A DNA stretch of 64,000 nt, from assembly GCF_014397245.1 (NCBI RefSeq), contig NZ_JACLHY010000012.1, positions 83,386 through 147,385 on the forward strand, read 5' to 3'. This DNA comes from Arenibacter arenosicollis. GTDB taxonomy: Bacteria; Bacteroidota; Bacteroidia; Flavobacteriales; Flavobacteriaceae. Below are positions 37,269-47,100 of the stretch, one piece after another. The notes beneath the pieces are model-generated. The model saw nothing but the letters and a program-made list of their open reading frames with translations, searched no databases and was not told the origin of the DNA. How positions within the stretch are numbered: position 1 is the stretch's first letter; each line of letters begins with the position of its first letter. Both the position numbers and the translations under genes were made by a program.

Positions 37269-39080
37269 TTATTTATCGTGATCATTAAGAGACTCCAATA
37301 TTTCCATTTCACTGTGTTTTTTGGAAAAATTCATAGCACATTCTATCAAGGCCAAATGCGAATATGCTTGAGGGAAGTTACCCAACAACCTCTTCGTCTT
37401 AAAATCTATATCCTCACTGAACAGACCTAAATGGTTGCTGTAGCTCAATAATTGATCAAAATGTTTCATAGCCTTTTCTTCATGACCTATTTTAAACAGA
37501 CTGTTGATAAACCAAAAAGTACAAATAGTAAAGGAAGATGAGGGCAATCCAAAATCATCTTCATTTTTATAACGATATAGAAGTCCGTCATTACAAAGTT
37601 CACGTTCAATGGCCAACACCGTACTAACATATTTGGGATCTTTGGGATCAATAAAACCATAAGATTCCATTAATAATACCGAGGCATCCAAATGTGGTGA
37701 CCCATAAGATTGGGTAAACGCCTGTTTTTCTTCATTCCAGGCGTGCATATGAATATCCTCTCGAATTTCCTTCTCCAAAGTTCGCCATTTATCCAATTTT
37801 CTCTGCTTCCCAAAAAGTTCGGCCACTTTAATAGCCCTGTCAATAGCTGTCCAACATAGCACTTTTGAAAACGTAAAATGCCTGTCCTCTGTACGGAATT
37901 CCCATATCCCCTTATCAGCCTCTTGCCAATGCTTATTTACGATCCAAACGATTCCCTTGGTAATTCCCCAAAGCTCTTCCCCATTCTCTATTTCCGTATT
38001 AAATTTCTCCAACTGTGTGTATATAACATCCATAAGGATACCATATATATCATTCTGCCGCTGCTTGTAAGCTGCATTTCCTATTCTTACAGGTTTGGAA
38101 CCCTTGTACCCTTTCAAATGATCCAAAGTTTCTTCCGTTAACTTTTTCTCCTTGTTTATACCGTACATAATTTGCAATTTCTCATCCTTATCCGGAATAA
38201 GGTCAATGATAAATTGCAAATACCTTTTGGCTATATTTTTATGACCCAATTGACCAACTACCTTAATTACCATAGAGGCATCCCGAATCCAACAAAAGCG
38301 ATAGTCCCAATTCCTAACCTCACCTATAGTTTCCGGAAGAGAGGTTGTGGCAGCGGCCAGAACGGCCCCAGACTTGTCATAACTTAACATCTTCAAGGTT
38401 AGGGCACTTCTTTTTATCTCGGCATCGTATTTCTTATAAGTAGGTGTCTTGCTGGACCAATTTAACCAATAGACTTTGGTGCGCTCCAATTCCAGATATA
38501 CCCTTTCCAAGGTTGGCACCAATATCTTTTCATTATAACCCAACAGAAAATAGCCATCGCTTTCCAAAACTATTTCCCGTTGTGCCAAAACACTTTCTTT
38601 ATTAAAGGAAGTGTAAAGAAAAAAGGTATCGAACTTTACCTCATGGGTTAAACTGGCAATAAAGCTTTCTTTAACATAGGTATTTGTTTTACCCATGGCG
38701 TATTCCAACTTGGGATTGTACAATACCCTAAATACCGGCTTGCCAGAAATTAGCTTTATATATCGTATAATTTCCGGAGGTGCATTATAGCCACCATTTT
38801 GCTTATAATACCGGGGCATAAAATCTTGAACTTCAAAAGTATTTTTACCATCTGAAAAGGTCGTTACCAAAATAGCGGTTAAGGGAATATACTTTTGTTC
38901 AATAGTATAAGTATCATCCACTAGGATTTCAAAACTTCCTCCTATTTCATCATCAAGAATTTTTGCAAATATGGAAGAGGAATCAAATTCTGGCAAACAA
39001 CACCAATCCAATGAACCATTCTTAGAAATTAATGCAGCACTTCTACAATTTCCTATTATTCCGTAATCTAAATTATCCAT
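37269..39080 (-). CDS. Glycoside hydrolase family 15 (glucoamylase/trehalase-like)
   Basis: A 603-residue cytosolic (no signal peptide) GH15 enzyme. N-terminal beta-domain MDNLDYGIIGNCRSAALISK, NGSLDWCCLPEFDSSSIF. The (alpha/alpha)6 barrel begins with LPETIGEVRNWDYRFCWIRD and contains the general acid Glu in KGIWEFRTEDRHFTF and the base Glu in LFSEDIDFKTKRLLGNFPQA. In other bacteria GH15 proteins of this type are trehalases or isomalto-dextranases. It is divergent from otsA-otsB, 103 bp apart, which favours trehalose turnover, but the reaction is inferred. Confidence 0.92.
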   Translation of the reverse strand: MDNLDYGIIGNCRSAALISKNGSLDWCCLPEFDSSSIFAKILDDEIGGSFEILVDDTYTIEQKYIPLTAILVTTFSDGKNTFEVQDFMPRYYKQNGGYNAPPEIIRYIKLISGKPVFRVLYNPKLEYAMGKTNTYVKESFIASLTHEVKFDTFFLYTSFNKESVLAQREIVLESDGYFLLGYNEKILVPTLERVYLELERTKVYWLNWSSKTPTYKKYDAEIKRSALTLKMLSYDKSGAVLAAATTSLPETIGEVRNWDYRFCWIRDASMVIKVVGQLGHKNIAKRYLQFIIDLIPDKDEKLQIMYGINKEKKLTEETLDHLKGYKGSKPVRIGNAAYKQRQNDIYGILMDVIYTQLEKFNTEIENGEELWGITKGIVWIVNKHWQEADKGIWEFRTEDRHFTFSKVLCWTAIDRAIKVAELFGKQRKLDKWRTLEKEIREDIHMHAWNEEKQAFTQSYGSPHLDASVLLMESYGFIDPKDPKYVSTVLAIERELCNDGLLYRYKNEDDFGLPSSSFTICTFWFINSLFKIGHEEKAMKHFDQLLSYSNHLGLFSEDIDFKTKRLLGNFPQAYSHLALIECAMNFSKKHSEMEILESLNDHDK

Positions 39081-39183
39081 ATTATATTTTGTCCTTTAAA
39101 TAACCTTAATTAGTAGGTTTTACACATCATTTTACCGAAATTTAGGGAAATTAAATACGAATAACACTTAAAAATGACAAATT

Positions 39184-41403
39184 ATGGCCAAAACTATCAT
39201 AATCTCAAATAGACTACCCGTACAATTACAAATTGATAATGGAAGCATCACTGCAATACCAAGTGTAGGCGGATTAGCCACGGGTATGAAATCTGTTCAT
39301 AAAGGAGGTGATAGTCTATGGATTGGATGGAGCGGATTAACGGACGAAGAAATTCCAGACGGACTTGCCCCTGAAATTGACAAGGCCTTGGCAAAACACG
39401 GATCATCCAAGGTAAATCTAAGCTCGGAAGAAGTAGATGGTTTTTATTACGGCTTTAGTAACCGTACCATATGGCCTCTATTTCATTATTTTTTGGAATA
39501 TTCGGAATTTGAGCTTGAAAGCTGGAATACGTATAAAACCGTAAACCAAAAATTTGCGGATGCCATTTTGGAAAAAGCAGGAGACAATGACACTATTTGG
39601 GTGCATGATTACCAATTGATGCTGGTACCCCAAATGGTCCGGGAAAAACGCCCCAATATTTCCATTGGTTTCTTTTTGCATATTCCTTTCCCTTCCTATG
39701 AGATATTTAGAACCTTACCTTGGCGTAAAGAAGTGCTAATGGGGTTGTTGGGGTCGGATTTGATCGGCTTTCACACCTATGATTATGAAAGACATTTTTT
39801 AAGTTCGGTAAGGCGATTGTTGGGGCTGGAAGTGAGTTTCAATGACATCCATCTTGAAGACCGCGTTATAAAAGTAGATTCCTTTCCCATGGGAATTGAT
39901 TATAAGAAATTTAGCGACGCTGCGAAAAAACACGATGAGAATAAATCTGGCCAACGATCGGAATTACAACGTAGACTGGATATGCACAAAGAATCCGCTC
40001 CGGATGCCAAGTTCTTTTTATCTATAGACCGGTTGGATTATTCAAAGGGAATTGCAAAGCGACTTAATGCTTTTGAGTATTTTTTAAACAAATACCCCCA
40101 ATTCAAGGAAAAGGTTAGACTTATTGTCCTAGCAGTGCCTTCCCGATCAAATGTGCCGCAATATCAATTGCTGAAAAAGGAAATAGATGAGTTGGTGGGG
40201 AGAATCAACGGGGAATTTTCCACTGTAAGCTGGACACCAATCTGGTATTTTTATAGGTCCATGCCGTTCGAAAACCTTATAGATCTTTATACTTCTTGTG
40301 ATATTGCTTGGTTAACACCCATTAGGGATGGAATGAACCTTGTTGCAAAGGAATATATTGCTACAAGAACCGAGCAAACCGGTGTTCTTATCCTTAGTGA
40401 AATGGCTGGTTCCGCGAACGAAATGAATGAATCATTGCTCATTAACCCCAATAATTTTGAAGAAATTGCAGATGCACTCTACGAAGCCATCAATATGCCT
40501 GTAGAAGAGCAACAAGCAAGAAATTCAATTTTACAAAAAAGATTGAAAAGATATAACGTAGAAAAATGGGCCAATGACTTTATGACCTCCCTTCAAAATC
40601 AAAAAGAAATAGACCATACGTATAAGTCACGCAGATTGTCCAATGATATGTTGAAAGATATTACAGACAATTATGGGAAGGCGAAAAAAAGGTTATTATT
40701 CTTGGACTATGATGGCACCTTGGCCGGCTTTCATGGTGACCCACAAAAAGCAAATCCAGATAAAGAATTGTACGTTTTATTGGACCGTCTGTCGGCATTA
40801 AAAAATACCGATATATACCTAATTAGTGGTCGCGACAAGGACACCTTCACCAAATGGTTTTTGCCAAAGAAGTATAATATGATCGTGGAACATGGGGTGT
40901 GGATCTCTGAAAACGGAGAAGAGTTTAGAATGTTGGAAAATGTTAAAAAGGATTGGATGGAAAAAATTCATCCCGTATTGGAATCTTTTGTGGACAGGAC
41001 TCCTGGGAGTTTTATTGAAGAAAAAAACTATTCGCTCGCATGGCACTACCGAAAGACCGATCCAGATTTTGGACAAAAAAGGGCTACTGAACTCAATACG
41101 GTACTGACCAGTCTAATTGCTAATGACGATTTGAGTATACTGAACGGAAATAAGGTAATTGAAATAAAGAGCAGCAACGTAAACAAAGGTCGTGCCGCTA
41201 TGCGCGTGTTTTCCCAAAAGGAATATGATTTTGTATTTGCCATAGGAGATGATTGGACCGATGAATTTATGTTCCAGGAATTACCGGATAGCGCTATTAC
41301 CGTAAAAGTAGGGCGACAAAAAACTCAGGCCAGGTACTATGTGGACAGCATTAAGAACGTTAGGAATTTGCTTGAACATTTTGTTGATCAACCAAAAAAA
41401 TAA
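39184..41403 (+). CDS. Bifunctional trehalose-6-phosphate synthase/phosphatase (OtsA-OtsB fusion)
   Basis: A 739-residue fusion. Residues 1 to about 470 are a GT20 trehalose-6-phosphate synthase (ISNRLPVQLQ, SVGGLATGM, WIGWSG, VHDYQLMLVPQMV, FLHIPFPSYEIFRTLPWR, PIRDGMNLVAKEY) that joins UDP-glucose and glucose-6-phosphate. Residues about 500-739 are an HAD-type trehalose-6-phosphatase with the nucleophile D508 in DYDGT, the SGRDKDTF motif and GDDWTDEFMF. Both active sites look intact, so one polypeptide would make trehalose from the activated sugars, as in plants and yeast. Divergent from the GH15 hydrolase. Confidence 0.95.
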   Translation: MAKTIIISNRLPVQLQIDNGSITAIPSVGGLATGMKSVHKGGDSLWIGWSGLTDEEIPDGLAPEIDKALAKHGSSKVNLSSEEVDGFYYGFSNRTIWPLFHYFLEYSEFELESWNTYKTVNQKFADAILEKAGDNDTIWVHDYQLMLVPQMVREKRPNISIGFFLHIPFPSYEIFRTLPWRKEVLMGLLGSDLIGFHTYDYERHFLSSVRRLLGLEVSFNDIHLEDRVIKVDSFPMGIDYKKFSDAAKKHDENKSGQRSELQRRLDMHKESAPDAKFFLSIDRLDYSKGIAKRLNAFEYFLNKYPQFKEKVRLIVLAVPSRSNVPQYQLLKKEIDELVGRINGEFSTVSWTPIWYFYRSMPFENLIDLYTSCDIAWLTPIRDGMNLVAKEYIATRTEQTGVLILSEMAGSANEMNESLLINPNNFEEIADALYEAINMPVEEQQARNSILQKRLKRYNVEKWANDFMTSLQNQKEIDHTYKSRRLSNDMLKDITDNYGKAKKRLLFLDYDGTLAGFHGDPQKANPDKELYVLLDRLSALKNTDIYLISGRDKDTFTKWFLPKKYNMIVEHGVWISENGEEFRMLENVKKDWMEKIHPVLESFVDRTPGSFIEEKNYSLAWHYRKTDPDFGQKRATELNTVLTSLIANDDLSILNGNKVIEIKSSNVNKGRAAMRVFSQKEYDFVFAIGDDWTDEFMFQELPDSAITVKVGRQKTQARYYVDSIKNVRNLLEHFVDQPKK

Positions 41404-41493
41404 AGAAGAGCCATATTGTAACTTTGGTAGGTTGTTTTAATTGATTTTAACCCAATATATACCCTATTTTCCATTTCCTAACGAGGCACTGAA

Positions 41494-42663
41494 TTGAAGC
41501 AAAACCACTTTATACTGCCTGTCATTATTATTTCGCAGTTTGCGTGTACCTCATTGTGGTTTGCAGGGAATGCCGTAATCGATGACCTAATCTTAAAAAC
41601 CGGCTTGGGGACAGAAATTATTGGTTATGTGCTTTCTTCAGTACAAATTGGCTTTATTATCGGCACCCTGGTTTTTGCCCTGTTGATGATTGCCGACCGC
41701 TATTCGCCTTCCAAAGTCTTTATGACATGTGCGTTTTTAGCGGCCTTTTGTAACGCGGTGCTACTCGCCAAGGATATTACCAACGCAACACTCTTTTTAG
41801 CCAGGTTAGGTACCGGTTTTTTTCTAGCAGGAATATACCCTGTGGGTATGAAGATTGCCGCCGATTATTATGAACAAGGATTGGGTAAGGCCTTGGGGTA
41901 TTTGGTAGGCGCACTGGTTCTGGGCACTGCATTTCCACATTTGCTTCAGGGTTTGGAATTGAGTGAAGAATATACTATTGTCATTAAAATAACATCGTTA
42001 CTCTCTATTTTCGGTGGGGCATCCTTGTTTTTTTTGGTCCCCAATGGCCCGTACAGAAAACCAAGCAAGGTTTTGCAATTACGAGCCGGAATAGCGCTTT
42101 TTAGAATTCCTGACTTTAAAAAAGCAGCAGTAGGCTACTTTGGCCACATGTGGGAGCTTTATGCCTTCTGGGCCTTTATTCCGTTTGCCATAAAAACCTA
42201 CAATTCCATTCATAACAGTCAACTTCCATTTTCCATATGGACATTTTTTATTATTGCCCTGGGAGGAGTTTCCTGTGCCATTGGCGGACATATTTCACTT
42301 AAATTGGGAAGTAGAAAAGTAGCCACGGCTTCATTGCTGCTCTCCGGATTGCTGTGTATTACTTCCCCAATTTTTTTTAACTTGCCAAGTTCCCTTTTTT
42401 TAATTGCATTTTGCTTGTGGGGAATATTTGTTGCCTCGGATTCCCCTCAATTCTCCACTTTGGTCGCCAATGCAGTTCCCTTACAGTTAAAGGGCACAGC
42501 ACTTACCCTTGTGAATTGTATTGGCTTCAGCATCAGTATAATCAGTATACAATTGCTAACTTACTGGTTGGATGTTGTAGATCCGAGCTATATTTTTACC
42601 TTCTTGTCCATTGGTCCGATACTCGGATTATTGGCAATGCGAAAAGGAGGACTTAACAAATAA
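41494..42663 (+). CDS. MFS transporter
   Basis: A 389-residue protein with about 12 membrane helices and charges at loop 2-3 (LMIADRYSPSKVF, the shortened D-R-x-G signature). A TTG at 41494 is the only start giving a complete helix 1 (FILPVIIISQFACTSLWF). No substrate can be assigned; the GWYFAG-like N-terminus resembles the nitrate/cyanate-type MFS clade only loosely. It follows the trehalose gene by 90 bp. Confidence 0.85.
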   Translation: MKQNHFILPVIIISQFACTSLWFAGNAVIDDLILKTGLGTEIIGYVLSSVQIGFIIGTLVFALLMIADRYSPSKVFMTCAFLAAFCNAVLLAKDITNATLFLARLGTGFFLAGIYPVGMKIAADYYEQGLGKALGYLVGALVLGTAFPHLLQGLELSEEYTIVIKITSLLSIFGGASLFFLVPNGPYRKPSKVLQLRAGIALFRIPDFKKAAVGYFGHMWELYAFWAFIPFAIKTYNSIHNSQLPFSIWTFFIIALGGVSCAIGGHISLKLGSRKVATASLLLSGLLCITSPIFFNLPSSLFLIAFCLWGIFVASDSPQFSTLVANAVPLQLKGTALTLVNCIGFSISIISIQLLTYWLDVVDPSYIFTFLSIGPILGLLAMRKGGLNK

Positions 42664-42717
42664 TTAAGAAGCTAATTTTACGGATAAACGTAAATTACCA
42701 AGCCAAACCCTAGACGT

Positions 42718-44049
42718 ATGCACAAATTAATTGCTATATCTATATTTCTATTTTCTTACTGCCTTTTGGCCCAGACAGACCAGCGCATTTATGAAATAAT
42801 GGACAAGGTGTCGGCCGAAAGAATAAAAAATGATGTCACCACATTAGCAAATTTTGGTACACGACATACCCTTAGCGACACTATTTCCAATACAAGGGGT
42901 ATTGGAGCAGCAAGAAGATGGATCAAAAGTGAGTTCGACAAGATTTCCAACAATTGCAATAATTGCCTCGAAATGTCCTTTCAAAAGGACTTGGTGAAAA
43001 AGGACGAAAACGACAGAATCCCTAAGGATGTTTGGGTGGTTAATGTTATGGCCATTCAAAGAGGCTCCAAATACCCCGACCGCTATATAATTATGAGCGG
43101 GGATATAGACTCACGCGTCAGTGATGCCAACAATTACATTTCCGACTCCCCTGGTGCCAATGATAATGCCAGTGGTATGGCCGGTACCATAGAGGCAGCA
43201 AGAGTCCTTTCCCATTATAAATTTGAGAATAGTATAGTATACCTAGGCCTTTCCGGGGAAGAACAAGGTCTTTTTGGAGGTCAGGGTTTGGTAAAGAGCT
43301 CCAAGGAAAAGGGCTGGGATATTATCGGCATATTCAACAACGATATGATCGGCAATATTAAAGGGGTGGATGGAATTATAAGCAATACCGATTTTAGGAT
43401 TTTTTCTGAGCCCGTACCCCCGACCGAGACGGAAAGGGAAAGAAATATGCGCAGGTTTTATGGCGGAGAAGTGGATGGAATTTCAAGACAATTGGCCCGT
43501 TACGTTCATAAGAATGTAAAGACATATATGCCGGAAATGAACCCCATGATGATCTATAGATTGGATAGATTTGGAAGGGGCGGACACCACCGGCCATTTA
43601 ATGATGCCGGTTACGCCGGAATCAGGATAATGGAGGCCCACGAAAATTACACCCAACAACACCAAGACATAAGGGTTGAAAATGGAATTGCCTATGGCGA
43701 TGTGCTGGAGCATGTAAATTTTGAATATGCAAAGAAACTAACCGCTGTAAATGCGATTAATTTGGCTTCTTTGGCCTGGGCACCTCCCGCTCCAAAAGAG
43801 GTGAAAATTGGTGGGATCGTTGAGCCTTCGGCCAAGTTTCAATGGAGCAAAGTTCCGGGAGCTGTTGGATATAAAATCTATTGGAGAGATACCACCTCCC
43901 CTACTTGGGACCACAGCAGGTTTGTAGGTGACGTTTCGGAATTTACTTTGGAGGGTGTAGTATTGGACAATTTTTTCTTTGGGGTATCTGCCGTGAGCAA
44001 GGACGGTTTTGAAAGTGTGGTGGTTTTCCCCAATGCAATTTTAAGGTAA
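42718..44049 (+). CDS. Secreted M28-family metallopeptidase with C-terminal FN3-like domain
   Basis: A 443-residue exported protein (signal MHKLIAISIFLFSYCLLAQ). The M28 zinc-aminopeptidase core spans about 40-345, with the bridging Asp in SPGANDNASGMAGT, catalytic Glu in SGEEQGLFGG, Asp in FNNDMIGN and His in RIMEAHENY. The first ligand, normally His in (G/A)HxDS, is Asp129 in MSGDIDSR. The last 90 residues (APKEVKIGG, YKIYWRDTTSP, GVVLDNFFFGVSAVSKDG) resemble a fibronectin type III domain. First gene of a tight run with the DLH-fold and M1 genes. Confidence 0.88.
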   Translation: MHKLIAISIFLFSYCLLAQTDQRIYEIMDKVSAERIKNDVTTLANFGTRHTLSDTISNTRGIGAARRWIKSEFDKISNNCNNCLEMSFQKDLVKKDENDRIPKDVWVVNVMAIQRGSKYPDRYIIMSGDIDSRVSDANNYISDSPGANDNASGMAGTIEAARVLSHYKFENSIVYLGLSGEEQGLFGGQGLVKSSKEKGWDIIGIFNNDMIGNIKGVDGIISNTDFRIFSEPVPPTETERERNMRRFYGGEVDGISRQLARYVHKNVKTYMPEMNPMMIYRLDRFGRGGHHRPFNDAGYAGIRIMEAHENYTQQHQDIRVENGIAYGDVLEHVNFEYAKKLTAVNAINLASLAWAPPAPKEVKIGGIVEPSAKFQWSKVPGAVGYKIYWRDTTSPTWDHSRFVGDVSEFTLEGVVLDNFFFGVSAVSKDGFESVVVFPNAILR

Positions 44050-44074
44050 AGTAGGACGGTTAGAACTAAATTTT

Positions 44075-44863
44075 ATGAAATTAAATTTGCAATTACTTGT
44101 CCTCGTGCTGGGCTTTAGTGGGATTTTACAGGCCCAGGGATCACAGCAACTTACCGACACCCTTAGACATGGGGAATGGGTAGATTTTAAAAGGGATAAT
44201 GGAAGCGTACTAAAGGCATTGGTTGTATATCCTGAAAGCGGTGAAGCTACCAAAGCGGTCATAGTAGTTCACGAAAACTTGGGGTTAAACAAATGGATAA
44301 GGGACTTTTCAGAGAAGGTGGCTGGCCAGGGATTTATGGTAATCGCCCCAGATCTGATATCCAATAGCGTTGAGGGTATTGAAAAAACCACCGATTTTGA
44401 AAATGCGGATAAAGCTAGGGAAGCCATTTATAACCTGGATCAAGAGCACGTTACCAAAGATTTGAATTTGGTCTTCGACTATTTAAAGAATGACCCATCT
44501 GTTAATGGGAAAATATCAGTTGTGGGATTTGGTTGGGGAGGATCACAGAGTTTCAGTTATGCGGCACAAAACCCAAATCTGGAGAGTGTGATGGTTTACT
44601 ACGGCACCGCTCCAAAAGATTTAACTTCATTAAAAAATATTAAGTTCCCGATATATGGTTTTTACGGTGCTGCCGACAATAGGGTAAATGGGACGATACC
44701 CGACACTGAAAAAGCAATGAAAGAATATGGTAATCTTTATTCTTTTGACATATATGAAGGTGCAGGACATGCTTTCATGAGCAGGGGTGCGGAAGAAGCT
44801 TATGGACCAAATACTATGGCTTACGAAAAGTCATGGAAAAAATTATTATCTCTTTTAAAATGA
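44075..44863 (+). CDS. Exported dienelactone hydrolase-fold protein without the usual Cys nucleophile
   Basis: A 262-residue alpha/beta-hydrolase with a signal peptide (MKLNLQLLVLVLGFSGILQAQG). The fold is seen in VVHENLGLNKWIRDFSEKVAGQGFMVIAPD, FPIYGFYGAADNRV (acid) and EGAGHAFMSR (His). In dienelactone hydrolases the nucleophile is Cys in Gx-C-xGG; here the motif is GFGWGG with Gly153 at that position. The protein may be catalytically altered or use another residue. Gene 25 bp after the M28 peptidase, with the stop overlapping the M1 peptidase ATG (ATGA, 44860-44863). Confidence 0.85.
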   Translation: MKLNLQLLVLVLGFSGILQAQGSQQLTDTLRHGEWVDFKRDNGSVLKALVVYPESGEATKAVIVVHENLGLNKWIRDFSEKVAGQGFMVIAPDLISNSVEGIEKTTDFENADKAREAIYNLDQEHVTKDLNLVFDYLKNDPSVNGKISVVGFGWGGSQSFSYAAQNPNLESVMVYYGTAPKDLTSLKNIKFPIYGFYGAADNRVNGTIPDTEKAMKEYGNLYSFDIYEGAGHAFMSRGAEEAYGPNTMAYEKSWKKLLSLLK

Positions 44864-46482
44864 AAAAAATAATCACAGTATTATTATTAGCCTTAGGAAT
44901 CTCCTCCTTTGCCCAACACCAAAATTTTACGGAACAGGATTCCCTTAGAGGCAGTATTACCCCAGAACGCTCTTGGTGGGACCTTAATTTTTATAATTTG
45001 AGTGTTGAAGTGAAACCCGAGGAAAGATTCATTTCGGGTAGTAATGAAATTCGGTATACGGTTTTGGAGGAACAGCAGCGACTTCAAGTAGACCTTCAAC
45101 CACCTTTAATTATAGAAAAGATTACCCAGGAAGGAGAAAATTTAAAATGGGAATCAAATGGGAATGCCCATTTTGTTACCCTTAAGAAGCCACAACTGAA
45201 AGGGGAGATAAATGAAATAAAAGTGTATTACTCCGGCCATCCTAAAGAAGCTGTTCGTGCCCCTTGGGACGGCGGTTTTTCATGGAAAAAAGACAACAAT
45301 GGCAAGCACTTTGCGGCAACTTCCTGTCAAGGTCTGGGTGCCAGTGTGTGGTGGCCAAATAAGGACCATATGTACGACGAAGTGGATAGCATGGCCATAA
45401 GCATTACAACTCCAAAAGGGTTGATGGATGTCTCTAATGGAAGGCTTTTAAAAGTGGAGGAGCATAAAGACAGTAATACCTATCATTGGTATGTAGCCAA
45501 TCCTATAAACAATTATGGGGTAAATATCAATATGGGGGATTATGTACATTTTGGAGAAAGTTACAGTGGGGAAAAGGGAGAATTAACCATGGACTATTAT
45601 GTACTTCGGGACAACTTGGAAAAAGCAAAAAAACAGTTTAAACAGGCCCCATTAATGATGGAAGCTTTTGAACATTGGTTTGGCCCCTACCCTTTTTACG
45701 AGGATGGATATAAGTTGGTCGAAGCTCCCTATCTGGGCATGGAGCACCAAAGTTCCGTTACTTATGGAAATCAATTCAAGAATGGATATTTGGGCAATGA
45801 CCTCTCAAAAACAGGTTGGGGACTTAAATTCGACTTTATCCTTATCCACGAATCGGGCCATGAATGGTTCGCCAATAATATTACCTATAAGGATATCGCC
45901 GACATGTGGATACATGAGAGTTTTACGGCCTATTCAGAAAACTTATATGTGGATTACCACTTTGGTAAAAAAGCCGCATCGGAATATGTACTTGGCACCA
46001 GGGGCAATATTCAAAATGACAGCCCTATAATTGGCACCTATAACGTGAACCAAAAAGGTTCTGGTGATATGTACTATAAGGGTGCCAATATGCTGCACAC
46101 CTTAAGGCAATTAGTGGAAGATGATGAAAAATGGCGGACTATTCTTAGAGGGCTTAACAAGGAATTCTATCATAAAACCGTTACCACTAAACAAATAGAG
46201 GATTATATAAGTAAAAAATCAGGCATTGACCTAACCGAATTTTTTGATCAATACCTGCGTGGTATTAAAATACCCATACTGGAATTTCAGGTGAAGGGCA
46301 AACAACTGCGATACCATTATATCAATATCGTTGATGGTTTTGACATGCCCATTAAGATTGATGTAAATGGAACCGTAGACTGGTTGTACCCCACAGCGGA
46401 GTGGAAAACAGAAACCTTTAAAAAGACGGTACAATCTGTTGCTGTTGATGAAAATTTTTACGTGGCCTCCAAAAAAATATAA
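44860..46482 (+). CDS. M1-family metallopeptidase (aminopeptidase N-like), exported
   Basis: ATG at 44860 gives a signal peptide (MKKIITVLLLALGISSFAQ) and overlaps the preceding stop by ATGA; the upstream in-frame ATG lies inside the DLH gene. The mature 522-residue protein has the M1 beta-domain, substrate motif GMEHQ (the family's GAMEN), and the zinc site HESGHEWFAN at residues 330-334 with the third ligand Glu353 (H-E-x2-H-x18-E). Probable periplasmic or surface peptide trimming together with the M28 gene; inferred from coupling. Confidence 0.92.
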   Translation: MKKIITVLLLALGISSFAQHQNFTEQDSLRGSITPERSWWDLNFYNLSVEVKPEERFISGSNEIRYTVLEEQQRLQVDLQPPLIIEKITQEGENLKWESNGNAHFVTLKKPQLKGEINEIKVYYSGHPKEAVRAPWDGGFSWKKDNNGKHFAATSCQGLGASVWWPNKDHMYDEVDSMAISITTPKGLMDVSNGRLLKVEEHKDSNTYHWYVANPINNYGVNINMGDYVHFGESYSGEKGELTMDYYVLRDNLEKAKKQFKQAPLMMEAFEHWFGPYPFYEDGYKLVEAPYLGMEHQSSVTYGNQFKNGYLGNDLSKTGWGLKFDFILIHESGHEWFANNITYKDIADMWIHESFTAYSENLYVDYHFGKKAASEYVLGTRGNIQNDSPIIGTYNVNQKGSGDMYYKGANMLHTLRQLVEDDEKWRTILRGLNKEFYHKTVTTKQIEDYISKKSGIDLTEFFDQYLRGIKIPILEFQVKGKQLRYHYINIVDGFDMPIKIDVNGTVDWLYPTAEWKTETFKKTVQSVAVDENFYVASKKI

Positions 46483-46485
46483 TTT

Positions 46486-47058
46486 TTGAAAATAATTGAA
46501 GAATTTTATTTTAAAACAGATAGTGAATGGCGAGACTGGTTGCACGATCATCATGCGAGCAGTTCGGGAGTTCATCTTATTTTTTACAAGGTAGCACATG
46601 AACAGGACAGTATGCGTTGGGAAGATGCAGTAAAGGTTGCTCTGTGTTATGGATGGATTGACAGTACCGTTAAAAGCCTTGGCGAAGGTAAACGACGGCA
46701 ATATTTCTGCCCAAGAAAACCAAAAAGTGTTTGGAGTAAGTTGAATAAAAACTATATTAAGGAGCTTACATCCGCCGGAAAAATGCATCAGAGTGGTCTG
46801 AAAAAAATTAAAGCCGCAAAAATTGATGGTTCCTGGAAGGCCTTGGACCATGTTGAAAATGGCATTATCCCTGAGGATTTGCAAGTTGAGTTCAACAAAG
46901 AGAAAGTGGCCTATATAAATTTTCAAGGTTTTGCCCCTAGTTATAGAAAAAACTATCTATACTGGGTCAATCAAGCCAAAAGGGAAGACACTAGACAGAA
47001 GCGAATTACCGAAATTATATCGCTCTGCAAACAAAATAAAAAGTCGCGCGACCAATAA
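46486..47058 (+). CDS. YdeI/OmpD-associated family protein
   Basis: A 190-residue soluble protein starting from TTG at 46486, three bases after the M1 stop. The motifs SSGVHLIFYKVAH, MRWEDAVKVALCYGWIDSTVK and CPRKPKSVWSKLNKNYI are the YdeI (bacteriocin-protection, YdeI/OmdA) family core. No substrate or activity is known for most members. Tight spacing suggests expression with the peptidase genes. Starts with TTG, no ATG before the conserved block. Confidence 0.88.
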   Translation: MKIIEEFYFKTDSEWRDWLHDHHASSSGVHLIFYKVAHEQDSMRWEDAVKVALCYGWIDSTVKSLGEGKRRQYFCPRKPKSVWSKLNKNYIKELTSAGKMHQSGLKKIKAAKIDGSWKALDHVENGIIPEDLQVEFNKEKVAYINFQGFAPSYRKNYLYWVNQAKREDTRQKRITEIISLCKQNKKSRDQ

Positions 47059-47100
47059 ATGGTTAGCTTCGTAATAATCTAAATATAATAATTAAATAAA

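Noticed and set aside
41419..41426. TAACTTTG as promoter for the MFS gene
   Set aside because: No -33 box at a usable spacing and 67 bases from the start, so it was not listed.
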